A DNA stretch of 39,237 bases from a bacterium (GTDB taxonomy: Bacteria > Zhuqueibacterota > QNDG01). A program made the position numbers and the translations under genes. Positions within the stretch are counted from its first letter, which is position 1. Each line of letters opens with the position of its first letter. Shown here piece after piece: positions 9,168 through 18,730 of this stretch. The stretch covers positions 1 through 39,237 of the forward strand of contig JAGGVB010000221.1 of the NCBI GenBank assembly GCA_021158245.1, written 5' to 3'. The notes under the pieces are model-generated. The model made no database searches and was not told the DNA's origin. It saw nothing but the letters and a program-made list of their open reading frames with translations.

Positions 9168-10700
9168 ATGGAACCGGTAAATGTTGTTTATAATATTGGC
9201 ATTATCACAGGAATATTATTCTGTATCTCAATATTCCTGTTTTATCTGAGCAGAATTGCTGTCTTTTTTAATAGAAAAAGATTTAAATTAACTTTATATT
9301 CTGTATGGTCAGCAGGCCTGATTCTGATTGTTTTGCTTCTTCTTCTGCATGGGAAAAAAGAATTCCGTACACGAGTGTCCTATTTCCCGCTTTTTGATAA
9401 TACTAACCTTAACAGTATTTTTTATGCAGATGCAGCGAACCGGTTTACTGATGATAAGTGCAAAAAAGATATCCTGGTTTATCCTGTTGATTGGTATTTT
9501 TCATCTCTGCATCCTGATTCTGTTAGCAATATTGAACATATAAGACGAAGAGCCGAAAAATTTGGACTTGACTATATTGTGTTTGTATCAATTGAAAAGG
9601 CCGGAAATAAAAAGGTTAAATTTGTTATTTACAATGCAGAAGAAAAGGCTTTAAAGGATTCTGTTTATTCAGAATATGATTATAAAAGCATTATTTCCGG
9701 CGTTCGAAAGATTTCAGAAATTTTAAAAATAGAATTAAATGATTCTGCATCATTTAAATTTATTCCTTCCTGTAAAATCCACTCTTATTCAATCGGCCGA
9801 AAAGCTCAGCTTGAGAATAATTATAAAAAAGCTGCTGAAAGTTTCCAAAATTGCCTTTCGGTAAAGGATAACTTTAATGTCCGCCTGTTATATGCCCGCT
9901 GTTTAATTGATGAGGGGTTTGAATGTATGCGTAGAGGTGATTCAGGAGATTACTATTTTATACTTGCAAGAGATGCTTTGAGAAAGGCAGATAAATCGTT
10001 TGTAAATAACCCTGATTACAATCTTCTTTGGGCGGAGCTTTACATTTATAAGGAGATGTGGAATAAGGCCTCTCTAAAACTTAAAAAGGTTTTTAAATAC
10101 AACCGGAATATTCCGGAAGCGTATTTTTTTCTTTCACGCCTGCACAAGTCAAGATACAAAAATATAAGCTACGGCAGTAAAATAAAATTGCTTAAAAAAG
10201 CTGTGTATCTGAATCCTGCATATAAAAAGGCCTGGCTGTCCCTTGCACAAAATCTTTTTGCAAAAGGCTTTTATAAAGAAGCTGAAAAGAGATACGGAGA
10301 ATTGATTTCTTTAATACCTGAGTGCCCGGGTGCTTATATCGGCCTTGCTGCAATTTCAGCATCGAAAAACAATATTGAGGGGCTGTTGGATATTTATAAG
10401 AAGTTAATATCTGCAGATCCTGATGACGGCCTGCCTTATTATAACCTTGGAATCCTTTTATGGAAGACAAAAGATTTTGATAAATCTGAAAAGTTATTTC
10501 AAAAAGCAGTATCTCTGAACGGCTCTGTAAACAGTTATTTCTATTTGGGATTAATTGAATCTGAAAAGGGCAATAAGATACAGGCTCTCAAATATTTTCA
10601 AAAACGTGTTTCTCTCAGCACAGGTGTTGATGACCATTTTGCAGATGTGGCTGGGGATAAAATAAAGGAACTGCTTTCTACGGAGAAAAAAGGTGAATAG
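9168..10700 (+). CDS. Membrane-anchored TPR protein with TolB-N-like domain
   Basis: No named family was recognised with certainty. The 510-residue protein has two N-terminal membrane helices (about 10-32 and 42-61), so most of it faces one side of the membrane. Residues about 65-195 resemble the pattern of TolB-N/CyaD-like domains: a beta strand ending YFPLFDNTN, then IRRRAEKFGLDYIVFVSIE and a strand that ends before a short helix. From about 205 to the end there are several tetratricopeptide repeats, for example GRKAQLENNYKKAAESFQ, YKKAWLSLAQNLFAKGFY and PYYNLGILLWKTKDFDKSEK. TPR arrays bind other proteins, so a scaffold role is plausible, but no partner is shown. Its end overlaps the folP start by 8 bases. 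The start site is only moderately supported. Confidence 0.75.
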   Translation: MEPVNVVYNIGIITGILFCISIFLFYLSRIAVFFNRKRFKLTLYSVWSAGLILIVLLLLLHGKKEFRTRVSYFPLFDNTNLNSIFYADAANRFTDDKCKKDILVYPVDWYFSSLHPDSVSNIEHIRRRAEKFGLDYIVFVSIEKAGNKKVKFVIYNAEEKALKDSVYSEYDYKSIISGVRKISEILKIELNDSASFKFIPSCKIHSYSIGRKAQLENNYKKAAESFQNCLSVKDNFNVRLLYARCLIDEGFECMRRGDSGDYYFILARDALRKADKSFVNNPDYNLLWAELYIYKEMWNKASLKLKKVFKYNRNIPEAYFFLSRLHKSRYKNISYGSKIKLLKKAVYLNPAYKKAWLSLAQNLFAKGFYKEAEKRYGELISLIPECPGAYIGLAAISASKNNIEGLLDIYKKLISADPDDGLPYYNLGILLWKTKDFDKSEKLFQKAVSLNGSVNSYFYLGLIESEKGNKIQALKYFQKRVSLSTGVDDHFADVAGDKIKELLSTEKKGE

Positions 10701-11550
10701 CCGCAGAATATTATGCAGAGGGAAAGCCCTCGATTTTTCTAAACGTACCTGTATAATGGGTATATTAAATGTAACTCCTGATTCGTTCTCTGACGGAGGT
10801 TTGTTCTATGATAAAGAAAAAGCTGTGTCCCATGCTCTTGAAATGGCCGGCCAGGGTGCTGATATTATAGATATCGGGGGGGAATCAACGAGGCCGGGAG
10901 CCGATGAAATCTCAATTGATCAGGAGATTGACAGGGTTGTGCCGGTCATTGAAGCTTTAAGAAATCAGTCTGATATTATAATATCGATTGACACATACAA
11001 GTCAAAAACGGCAAGATATGCACTTGAGGCCGGAGCTGATATTATCAATGATATAAGCGGGCTTAATTTTGATCCTGAAATGTCAGAAGTTGCGGCAAAG
11101 TACGATACGCCTGTTATTATTATGCATATAAAAGGTACTCCGAAAAATATGCAGAATAACCCCCATTATAATAATCTTATAGATGAGATTAAAGGCTATC
11201 TCAAAAACAGTATTAAAAAAGCAGTTGAAGCCGGAATCAACAGGCAAAAAATTATCATTGATCCGGGAATAGGGTTTGGAAAGAGTGTTAAAGATAATTA
11301 TATTATACTAAATCGGCTTAATGAATTTTTAGATATTGATTGCCCTGTACTAATGGGAGTTTCGAGGAAATCTTTTATAGGTAAATTGTTGGATTTATCT
11401 GAAAATGAACGAATTATGGGCACTGCTGCTGCTGTTGCCGTAAGTGTTGTAAACGGGGCGGACATTGTCCGCGTACATGATGTTGCTGAAATGGCAGAAG
11501 TGGTCAGAGTGGCTGATTCAATAAAAAGGCCGTATGATCTGACACTTTAG
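10693..11550 (+). CDS. folP: Dihydropteroate synthase
   Basis: FolP joins p-aminobenzoate to the pterin pyrophosphate in folate synthesis and is the target of sulfonamides. The 285-residue protein carries all the signatures: MGILNVTPDSFSDGG (22-36), DIGGESTRPGA (60-70), SIDTYKS, INDISG, DPGIGFGKS, GVSRKSFIG and RVHDV near the end. The start is GTG, overlapping the last codons of the upstream TPR gene by 8 bases, with GGAG about 7 bases before it. The overlap suggests translational coupling. The folP-cdaA order is recurrent in several bacterial groups, though a mechanistic link is not established. Confidence 0.97.
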   Translation: MNSRRILCRGKALDFSKRTCIMGILNVTPDSFSDGGLFYDKEKAVSHALEMAGQGADIIDIGGESTRPGADEISIDQEIDRVVPVIEALRNQSDIIISIDTYKSKTARYALEAGADIINDISGLNFDPEMSEVAAKYDTPVIIMHIKGTPKNMQNNPHYNNLIDEIKGYLKNSIKKAVEAGINRQKIIIDPGIGFGKSVKDNYIILNRLNEFLDIDCPVLMGVSRKSFIGKLLDLSENERIMGTAAAVAVSVVNGADIVRVHDVAEMAEVVRVADSIKRPYDLTL

Positions 11551-11567
11551 CATAAAGGGAATAAATC

Positions 11568-12350
11568 GTGAATTTCAATATTTTCCATATAGGATTTCTT
11601 CCTGTCACGTTTATTGATCTGCTGGATATTCTGCTTGTTGCATTAATCCTTTATAAACTATATTTTATTATGCATAAAACAAGAGCTGTTCAGATGTTTA
11701 TAGGATTGATTATTATTTTTAGTATATCTTTTCTTGCTGAAGCTCTTAACATGCAGGAAACAACCTGGATTTTCCGTAATCTTCGTACAGTGTGGATAAT
11801 AGCATTTGTTATCCTGTTTCAGCCTGAGCTGCGAAGAGTATTAACTTTGATGGGGCAGAGTAAATTTATCAGATTCTTTACAAAGGAACAGAACAGTCAG
11901 GTAATTGATGAAATTGTGCAGGGCGCTGTAGAGTTGAGAAGAAGAGGATATGGTGCATTAATGGTTTTTATGAGGGATACTGGATTGAGGACAATTGTTG
12001 AGAGCGGAATTGCTCTGGAATCAATGGTCAGCTCTTCACTGATAGTTTCGATATTTAATCCAAGGTCTCCGCTTCATGATGGAGCAATCGTCATAAGTAA
12101 TGATATAATAAAAGCTGCAAAATGCATTTTACCCTTAACGCGAAATCCTACTGCAGAACACAGATGGGGTACAAGACACCGTGCAGCTCTCGGTATATCG
12201 GAAGAAACTGACGCTGTAGTACTTGTCGTTTCCGAAGAAACCGGAAAAATTTCCATTGTGGAAAACGGAGATATGAGATTCGATCTTAACAAGGAAGAAC
12301 TTCAGCATCAGTTAAAACAAGCTCTAAGAATTGAAAAAATAGTGTCGTGA
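11568..12350 (+). CDS. cdaA: Membrane diadenylate cyclase CdaA (c-di-AMP synthase)
   Basis: CdaA makes the second messenger c-di-AMP from two ATP molecules and in other bacteria controls potassium, osmolyte and cell-wall homeostasis. The 260-residue protein has three N-terminal membrane helices (about 15-34, 40-58 and 74-86) and a DisA_N catalytic domain. The catalytic DGA motif is at 171-173 and the nucleotide-binding RHR motif at 203-205, both intact. The start is GTG, with a purine-rich AAGGGA about 10 bases before it. The gap to folP is 17 bases. The porU-like gene begins one base after its stop, so transcription, and probably translation, is coupled to the secretion genes. No regulator CdaR or c-di-AMP phosphodiesterase is present in the window. 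Confidence 0.95.
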   Translation: MNFNIFHIGFLPVTFIDLLDILLVALILYKLYFIMHKTRAVQMFIGLIIIFSISFLAEALNMQETTWIFRNLRTVWIIAFVILFQPELRRVLTLMGQSKFIRFFTKEQNSQVIDEIVQGAVELRRRGYGALMVFMRDTGLRTIVESGIALESMVSSSLIVSIFNPRSPLHDGAIVISNDIIKAAKCILPLTRNPTAEHRWGTRHRAALGISEETDAVVLVVSEETGKISIVENGDMRFDLNKEELQHQLKQALRIEKIVS

Positions 12351-12351
12351 T

Positions 12352-15300
12352 ATGAAAATAATAATAATGAATATTAAGCAAACAGCATTTTTCCTGAGAA
12401 GGAATTTTCCTCTTCTGTTTTTTCTTATAGCTGTATTCTGTATTGAAGTAAAAGCCTCAAATTTATCTTCGGAAAAGATACTTTTAAAATTAGATTCAAC
12501 ATCCGTAAACGGCCAGACCTCACCTAATGGAAATATCTCAGATCAGAGTATAATATTTGTACTTTCTTCGAGCGATACAATAAGCGTTGCGTTTATCAGC
12601 AAATCAGGCAGCAGAACAGATATTCCCGCTTTTATTTATGATACACCTCTCGGACTTGATACCACAGCTCAAATTACCGGGGGAAATGAGGATCTGCTGA
12701 AATTGGCTGTTGTTAAAAAAGTAGGAAAGGCCGGATCAAAGAATCTTTTCAGAATTATTACAGGACCCATATTAAATAATATGCAGGAGGAAAAAGCCTA
12801 TATTGAAATCACAGGTGAAAATCCCGAGCAGATAATTAATCCAAGACAAATTCAAGGTTTTTTAAGCGGGGCAGCGCAGAAATCATCAATCAGTTCAAAA
12901 TCAAGAATGCCTGGTTCTGAAAAGATAAATTTAAATTATACTAAAAACAGGGTAAAAATATATATCAGAAAAGAAGGGCTGTATGCTGTTAGCGGAAAAG
13001 ATCTCGAAGACAAGGGCTGGGATATAAGCAGAATAAACCGTAATTATTTAAGATTGTATAATCTCGGAAGAGAAATTCCCATAGAAATAATAGGTTCAAA
13101 AAAAAGAGGGCTGCAGAGAGACGATAAAATTGTATTCTTTGGGGAAAAATTATCAGATATTGATGTAACTCATTACAGGCCGCTGACAATGTATTCTTTG
13201 GAAAATGTATACATACTTGAACTGTCTGACTCCCCTGGGTTGAGATTTTCACAGGAAGAGGGTATGATAAAAAGCTCTTCGGGTGAACCCTTTTCCTATC
13301 CCTTTACAAAAAAAGTATATGATAAAAATAGCCTTATCAGGCTTAGAAATGCAAATTTTGCAAAACCTGAAGAACATTTGGTGTATTCCGGAGCAATTAA
13401 CGGCGGTGAAAAATGGGAGAGTTCAGTAACACTGCCTGATCCTGATATTTGGTCTACCTTATATGTAAAATTTAAAATGATGGTTAGAGGAGATGCTGTA
13501 AATCAGGAAGAAGCTAATCCTGTTGATGTATATCTCGGAGGAAGGTTAATTGCATCCGGAGAGTGGACAGGTGCAAATTTATCTATGATTCAAAGTTCAG
13601 ACTTCAGCCCCGCATTTTTGGATGAAGAAGGGAAAAACAGCATTACTGTAATCAACAGGTCTTCCGGAGGAGAGTTTTCACCAATGTATGTGGATTGGTT
13701 TGAAATAACATACCCCCGGCTGTTTAAAGCTGATGAGAATTTCCTCAGGTTCAGAGCTCCTGAAAAATACTCGGGGGCTTTCTGCAATTTTACAATTGAA
13801 AATTTTTCTTCCCCGGATATTATACTGTTTAAAAAAGATATAAGCAGAATTATAGGGGGAGTTGTAAAAAGCGTTACAGACTCTCTTAATAATAAAACTT
13901 TTACACTTTCTTTTGAAGACAGTATTGTATCTCCTGATGCAGAGTACCTTGCAGCAACTGTCAGATCACTTTTAATGCCTGACAGCATAAATAGTATACA
14001 GTTTCCTGCTTCATTTCTTGCAAATAACAGAGCGCCTAATATAATTATTGTGCCTGTTGATTCATTCCTGACTGATATTAACAGGCTTGTAAAGTATAGG
14101 GATGAGAATGGTATAAAAAGCGCGGTTGTGATGCTTGATGATATTTACAATGAGTTCGGATACGGTATTCCCGGACCGGAACCGATCAGGCTTTTTCTGA
14201 GATGGGCATATAATGTGTGGAATCCTAAGCCTGTAACTGTGCTTCTTGCAGGAAGCGGTACCTTCTGGGGAAGAAAGTCTCAGTCAGAGGGAAATCTGAT
14301 CCCTGTCCCAATATTCCATTCAATTAAATTCGGAGCTTGCGCTGCAGATCATTTTTACAGTTTGCTGGAGGGAGGCGATAATAAACCGGACCTCGGAGTG
14401 GCACGTTTTCCTGTAAAAACTATAGAAAATTTGAAAACTATTGTTGATAAAACAATCGAGTATGGGAATGTTCCTGCTCAGCAGTGGCAGAACAGTTACT
14501 GCTTTATTGCTGCAGGAGGGCACGGAAATATTTTTCTATATCAGACAGAAGAATTTATTTCAAAAGATATTTCGCCTGATCTGAGTCCTGTAAGGCTTTA
14601 TTTAAGCTCTGCTAAAGGTGCGTCCTATGTAGGCACAAGGGATAATCTTGTATCATATATTAATAACGGGCTGTTTTTGCTGAATTTCAGAGGGCACGGA
14701 GGCGGAGCTGTATGGTCAGACGGAGGTACGTTTGTAATAGAAGATATGGACCTGCTTCACAATAAAGGGAAGTATCCGTTTGTAACGAGCATGACATGCT
14801 TTACAGCGGATTTTTCCTCAACGCGTGAAGGCCTTGGAGAAAGCATGCTGGTTTCAAAAGATAAAGGTGCTGTTGGCTTCTGGGGTGCTACTGGAGTAGG
14901 CTGGATATTTAATGATTATAATCTTCTTACGGAATTTTTAAGAGTTATGCGTACGGAACCGGACATGTATGTCGGGGAGATGATAAAAGAGGCTAAGAGA
15001 AATTTCCTGACATTGTACGGCGGAAGTATAGCAAGGTCTGATGCATATCAATACACGCTTCTCGGCGACCCATGCCTTAAACTTGCATTCCCTTCTGAAT
15101 ATGCTGATGCAGTACTTGAAAAAAGGGCAGTCTCTGATTCGGTTATTATAAAAGGAAATTCCACAGGATCCCAATCTAATGTTAATATTGAAATTACAGG
15201 TAGTGATCTTCAGCCTGTATACAAAACTGATTTTACATTTATGAGTAATAAATGGAAAACAGCTATTCCTGTGCCTGATACTTTGAAATCCGCCTCAGAA

Positions 15301-16971
15301 ACAGGTGGAGTAAGAATCTGGGAGAAGAACGCTCAATCCGATAATGGTAAACACAAGTATATCCCATTCTCATTATCAGAAAGTTATTTTGATTCCTTAG
15401 AAACTGATCCCCTGATTGTTAACCCGGGGTTTAAATTCAGAATTTCCATTTTAGCTGATTCAGAAGAATCTATTGATTCTATGTGGTGCAGGATAACTAA
15501 TCCTTCTGCAGATATTTCTTTAATGCAGCGTACTAACAGCCGGAGATTCGTCACAGATAAACAATTCGGGCCATATGAACCGGATTCGGATATAATTTTA
15601 AATTTTTACTATGTAACAGATCAAAAAAGAAAAACAGAGAGTGATGTTTATAAAATACATATTCCGGGAATGCCTGATTTGAGCTGCAGAAGAGTAGAAC
15701 TGACCGGTACTGATGAGGTGCTGCTCTCGGCTTTTATTGCAAATACAGGGGCATCAGGCGTAGATTCATTGGTTGTAAAGTTCATCTGCCCTGATTTATC
15801 CTTCACAAGTTTTGATACAATATCAATAGGCAAGGATTCATTTGAAACTGCAGAAGTACCGTTTTCTCCGGTTCCGGGAAATTTGAATATCTCAATAACA
15901 GTTGATCCCGAATCTGAAATCGGGGAGACAAACGAGGAGAACAATAACTCAGATTTTAAATTGATCCCATCAATATTTAATGTGACTAATAAATCCGGTA
16001 CAATATCGGGTTCTGTAAAAGATACAGTCGGAGTTGAGGGAATTGGATACTGTTTTATTCCTCCTGAAAGCGGGATTGAGAACTGGTGTGTAAGGATATC
16101 AAAGAGTACGGATCCTGTTCTGTATCAGCAGAATGGTGTGGATATTAAATTTACAAAAGATACTCAATGCAGCGGTACGGTTATTCTTCCTGTTTCAGAC
16201 GATTATAAAAAACCTGCTTTGTACAGATGGAGTGAAGCTTCCAAAAGATGGATTATATGCAGCGGTGTTGTTAAAAAAACTAAAGTTATTGCTACTGTTT
16301 CCATGCCCGGCAGTTTTTCAGTCAGGGAGCAATCAGATGATATCCCGCCGGGAATTGAAATTCAGGTTCAGGGGCAGCCCTTTGCGTCAGGGAGTTATGT
16401 AGCAGAAAATCCAACTATAACGATACTTGTTGAAGATAGTTCAGGCGTAAATATAAATCCTGATAAAATAAATATATATCTTGATGATATTCCTGCAAAT
16501 AAATCAGAGATTGTAATCCCCGACAGTGTTAAAAATCCAAGGTCATTAACGGTTTTATACAGGCCTTGTCTTGAAGATGGAGAGCATTACCTTGTTGTAA
16601 CAGCCGAGGATGTAAATGGCAACGAGAAAAAAACAGAACCTGTTGAACTTCTGGTATCGTCACGATTTGAAATAAAATATTTGGGAAATCATCCCAATCC
16701 GTTTTCTCCTTTTAAGGAAAAGACCATTTTTGCATATATCCTGACAGGCCCTGCAGAGAAAGTTTCACTGAAGATATTTACCGTATCAGGCAGACTTGTA
16801 AAAGAATTTGATGATTATTTGATGCATGGTGCTGATTACCATGAGATTGAATGGGACGGCAGCGATATGGCAGGAGAAAAAGTCGCAAACGGTGTCTATT
16901 TTTTCAGTATTGAAGCTGAATCAGATAAGGGGAAAGAGGTGGTAAGGGGGAAGATTGCAATTATTCAATAA
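12352..16971 (+). CDS. PorU-like C25 (gingipain-type) peptidase with type IX sorting domain
   Basis: In Bacteroidota PorU is the surface sortase of the type IX secretion system: it cuts the C-terminal signal from cargo and attaches the cargo to lipopolysaccharide. This 1539-residue protein has a signal peptide (about 1-35; a second ATG at 12367 is equally possible). Next come a long beta-rich N-terminal region, the C25 peptidase domain (about 560-915) with RGHGGG holding catalytic His782 and TSMTCFTADF holding Cys816, a CARDB-like adhesion domain (about 1108-1207) and a C-terminal domain (about 1438-1539). That last domain contains NHPNPFSPF, VSLKIFTVSGRLVKEF and NGVYFFSI, as in FlgD-Ig/type IX sorting domains. 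The His-Cys spacing matches gingipains. It is longer than P. gingivalis PorU. A porV-like gene overlaps its end, the same order as porU-porV. It could instead be a secreted C25 protease cargo. Confidence 0.88.
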   Translation: MKIIIMNIKQTAFFLRRNFPLLFFLIAVFCIEVKASNLSSEKILLKLDSTSVNGQTSPNGNISDQSIIFVLSSSDTISVAFISKSGSRTDIPAFIYDTPLGLDTTAQITGGNEDLLKLAVVKKVGKAGSKNLFRIITGPILNNMQEEKAYIEITGENPEQIINPRQIQGFLSGAAQKSSISSKSRMPGSEKINLNYTKNRVKIYIRKEGLYAVSGKDLEDKGWDISRINRNYLRLYNLGREIPIEIIGSKKRGLQRDDKIVFFGEKLSDIDVTHYRPLTMYSLENVYILELSDSPGLRFSQEEGMIKSSSGEPFSYPFTKKVYDKNSLIRLRNANFAKPEEHLVYSGAINGGEKWESSVTLPDPDIWSTLYVKFKMMVRGDAVNQEEANPVDVYLGGRLIASGEWTGANLSMIQSSDFSPAFLDEEGKNSITVINRSSGGEFSPMYVDWFEITYPRLFKADENFLRFRAPEKYSGAFCNFTIENFSSPDIILFKKDISRIIGGVVKSVTDSLNNKTFTLSFEDSIVSPDAEYLAATVRSLLMPDSINSIQFPASFLANNRAPNIIIVPVDSFLTDINRLVKYRDENGIKSAVVMLDDIYNEFGYGIPGPEPIRLFLRWAYNVWNPKPVTVLLAGSGTFWGRKSQSEGNLIPVPIFHSIKFGACAADHFYSLLEGGDNKPDLGVARFPVKTIENLKTIVDKTIEYGNVPAQQWQNSYCFIAAGGHGNIFLYQTEEFISKDISPDLSPVRLYLSSAKGASYVGTRDNLVSYINNGLFLLNFRGHGGGAVWSDGGTFVIEDMDLLHNKGKYPFVTSMTCFTADFSSTREGLGESMLVSKDKGAVGFWGATGVGWIFNDYNLLTEFLRVMRTEPDMYVGEMIKEAKRNFLTLYGGSIARSDAYQYTLLGDPCLKLAFPSEYADAVLEKRAVSDSVIIKGNSTGSQSNVNIEITGSDLQPVYKTDFTFMSNKWKTAIPVPDTLKSASETGGVRIWEKNAQSDNGKHKYIPFSLSESYFDSLETDPLIVNPGFKFRISILADSEESIDSMWCRITNPSADISLMQRTNSRRFVTDKQFGPYEPDSDIILNFYYVTDQKRKTESDVYKIHIPGMPDLSCRRVELTGTDEVLLSAFIANTGASGVDSLVVKFICPDLSFTSFDTISIGKDSFETAEVPFSPVPGNLNISITVDPESEIGETNEENNNSDFKLIPSIFNVTNKSGTISGSVKDTVGVEGIGYCFIPPESGIENWCVRISKSTDPVLYQQNGVDIKFTKDTQCSGTVILPVSDDYKKPALYRWSEASKRWIICSGVVKKTKVIATVSMPGSFSVREQSDDIPPGIEIQVQGQPFASGSYVAENPTITILVEDSSGVNINPDKINIYLDDIPANKSEIVIPDSVKNPRSLTVLYRPCLEDGEHYLVVTAEDVNGNEKKTEPVELLVSSRFEIKYLGNHPNPFSPFKEKTIFAYILTGPAEKVSLKIFTVSGRLVKEFDDYLMHGADYHEIEWDGSDMAGEKVANGVYFFSIEAESDKGKEVVRGKIAIIQ

Positions 16972-17995
16972 ATTATTATTTAAGATAAACAATAGGGTCT
17001 TATCCTTCATTATCGTATTTTTTCTTGTACCTGTTCTGTTTGCAGGTGATTACGGAGCGTCGTTTCTTAGAATCGGTGTAGGCCCGAGAGCACTTGGTAT
17101 GGGTAGTGCTTTCTGCAGCCTTTCAGATGATGCCTCTTCTTTTTTCTGGAATCCTGCAGGTTACGGGCTACTTAAAAAAAGAGAAGCTGCAGAGATGTAT
17201 GGGCCTCAGTTCGGTACAATTGCTGATCCAATGGCAAATTTTAATGCGATCAGTATTGGTATACCATTAAAGAACAATGCGACAATTGCGGTAAACTGGG
17301 TAAGGCTTGCCATTGATGATATCCCTCTTTACGGTGATCTTTCAGGAAATTCCTATTATGAGAGGCTTCACAACCTTTCACTTCGGCCTACAGGAGAAAA
17401 AGAGGGCTCTATAAGCGATGCTGAAGATGCTATTATTTTTTCATTTGCGAAGCTTAACACTTTAAGAATTGATCTTGGCTGGATTTACAATGATTTTATA
17501 GTGGATGTCCCTTTTGGAGTCAATTTTAAGTGGATACATCAGGCTCTCGGAGAATACAAGGCTTCAGGGTTCAGTATTGACGGAGGAGTGCAGTTCCGTA
17601 TTGATATGGGGAAGACTTTTGATACACAGCATTTGGGAGTGTTCTCTCTCGGGCTTTTTTTAAGAGACATGACCGGATTAACAGTCGGGTGGAATACTAA
17701 TCACAGAGATGTAGTTCCTGCAAGCCTTGTCTGTGGTTTATCCCAATCAATACCTGTTGCAGGTAAAAAGAATTATCTGACCATATCATACGATTATGAC
17801 AATCAGTGGTCAGGAGAGAAACGGTTTGGTATTGAGTTCAGCGGGGGAGGGGTTTTTGCTTTAAGGGCAGGAGTGAACGGCAACGGATTTACAGCAGGGG
17901 CAGGCATAAAAATATGGAAGTTTCATTGCGATTATGCATTTCTCTCACATGAACTGAATAATCTTCACAGGGTAGGCTGCAGAGTAAATTTTTAA
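16955..17995 (+). CDS. PorV/PorQ-family outer-membrane beta-barrel protein
   Basis: PorV is the outer-membrane shuttle that carries cargo from the type IX translocon to PorU. The 346-residue protein has a signal peptide (about 1-31, ending VLFAG) followed by the family hallmark GASFLRIGVGPRALGMGSAF and DASSFFWNPAG (about 34-70), as in PorV/PorQ and FadL-type barrels. The remainder alternates beta strands ending in an aromatic-to-phenylalanine C-terminus (CRVNF), as expected of an outer-membrane barrel. The TTG start at 16955 overlaps the preceding gene by 17 bases and is supported by a strong AAGGGGGAAG site. The overlap and order match porU-porV in Bacteroidota. PorQ or an unrelated PorV paralogue cannot be ruled out. 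Confidence 0.88.
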   Translation: MQLFNKLLFKINNRVLSFIIVFFLVPVLFAGDYGASFLRIGVGPRALGMGSAFCSLSDDASSFFWNPAGYGLLKKREAAEMYGPQFGTIADPMANFNAISIGIPLKNNATIAVNWVRLAIDDIPLYGDLSGNSYYERLHNLSLRPTGEKEGSISDAEDAIIFSFAKLNTLRIDLGWIYNDFIVDVPFGVNFKWIHQALGEYKASGFSIDGGVQFRIDMGKTFDTQHLGVFSLGLFLRDMTGLTVGWNTNHRDVVPASLVCGLSQSIPVAGKKNYLTISYDYDNQWSGEKRFGIEFSGGGVFALRAGVNGNGFTAGAGIKIWKFHCDYAFLSHELNNLHRVGCRVNF

Positions 17996-18015
17996 AAAAA
18001 GGGGGGTGATTTTAC

Positions 18016-18720
18016 ATGCGTAAACTATTATTTTTTTACTTGCTCTTTTTTATAGTAATTGCTATCTTTATACAATCCTGTAATTTAAATCAGGTTTTGG
18101 ATCTGCCTCAAAGAGTGAAAATAATTGCAAATGCAAGTGAGACATCTGCAGATGAGGTTGGCATTGACGCAGTTCCGGAGAAAAATGCAATTTTAGTACA
18201 ATGGCGCTGTAATGATGATAAAATGACTATTTCGTACAGGGTTTATCGGTCAAAAACGAAAAAAGGGAAATATGCAGTTGTAACTGTTGTACCTGATACA
18301 TTCGTTATTGATGAGGCAGTTCTTTTAAATCAAAGATATTATTATTACGTAACAGGTATTTCCGGAAATGGTTCGGAAGGGCCGCAATCAGATACTCTTG
18401 ATTATAAACTTCTGCAGAAAGCGGTTTGTGTGGAGCCTAACGGAAGCGTTTCAGCAGTACCGGAATTTAAATGGCTTGATCCTAATGAGGAAAATATAAA
18501 TTTCCTGAGAGTTATTGATTCCGGAACAGGTGATTATATCTGGACATTCCGAATGATCTATAACTATTCCGGTGCCTGGACTTTGGCTTTTAATGTTGAC
18601 GGATCAGCATCTGTAGATTCGCTGATAAAAGGAAAAGAATATTTATGGCGTGTTGATGTAATAGGATCAGGCAGTAACAGCGGTTCGGAAAGTGCCTGGA
18701 CGTTATTTAGAATTGAATAA
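18016..18720 (+). CDS. Putative lipoprotein with fibronectin type III fold
   Basis: No specific family was recognised. The 234-residue product begins with a hydrophobic signal segment (about 3-19) and a lipobox-like IQSC, placing the lipidated cysteine at residue 22. Residues about 40-118 look like a fibronectin type III domain: AILVQWRCNDD, YRVYRSKTKKGKY and LNQRYYYYVTGISGNGSEG show the usual strand pattern. A second beta-rich domain follows (about 130-234). The ATG is preceded by an exceptionally G-rich AAAGGGGGGTGAT site. It sits 20 bases after the porV-like gene and 10 bases before the SLBB gene, so a role at the cell surface next to the secretion genes is likely, but this is inference. 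Confidence 0.7.
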   Translation: MRKLLFFYLLFFIVIAIFIQSCNLNQVLDLPQRVKIIANASETSADEVGIDAVPEKNAILVQWRCNDDKMTISYRVYRSKTKKGKYAVVTVVPDTFVIDEAVLLNQRYYYYVTGISGNGSEGPQSDTLDYKLLQKAVCVEPNGSVSAVPEFKWLDPNEENINFLRVIDSGTGDYIWTFRMIYNYSGAWTLAFNVDGSASVDSLIKGKEYLWRVDVIGSGSNSGSESAWTLFRIE

Positions 18721-18730
18721 GGGGATATAT

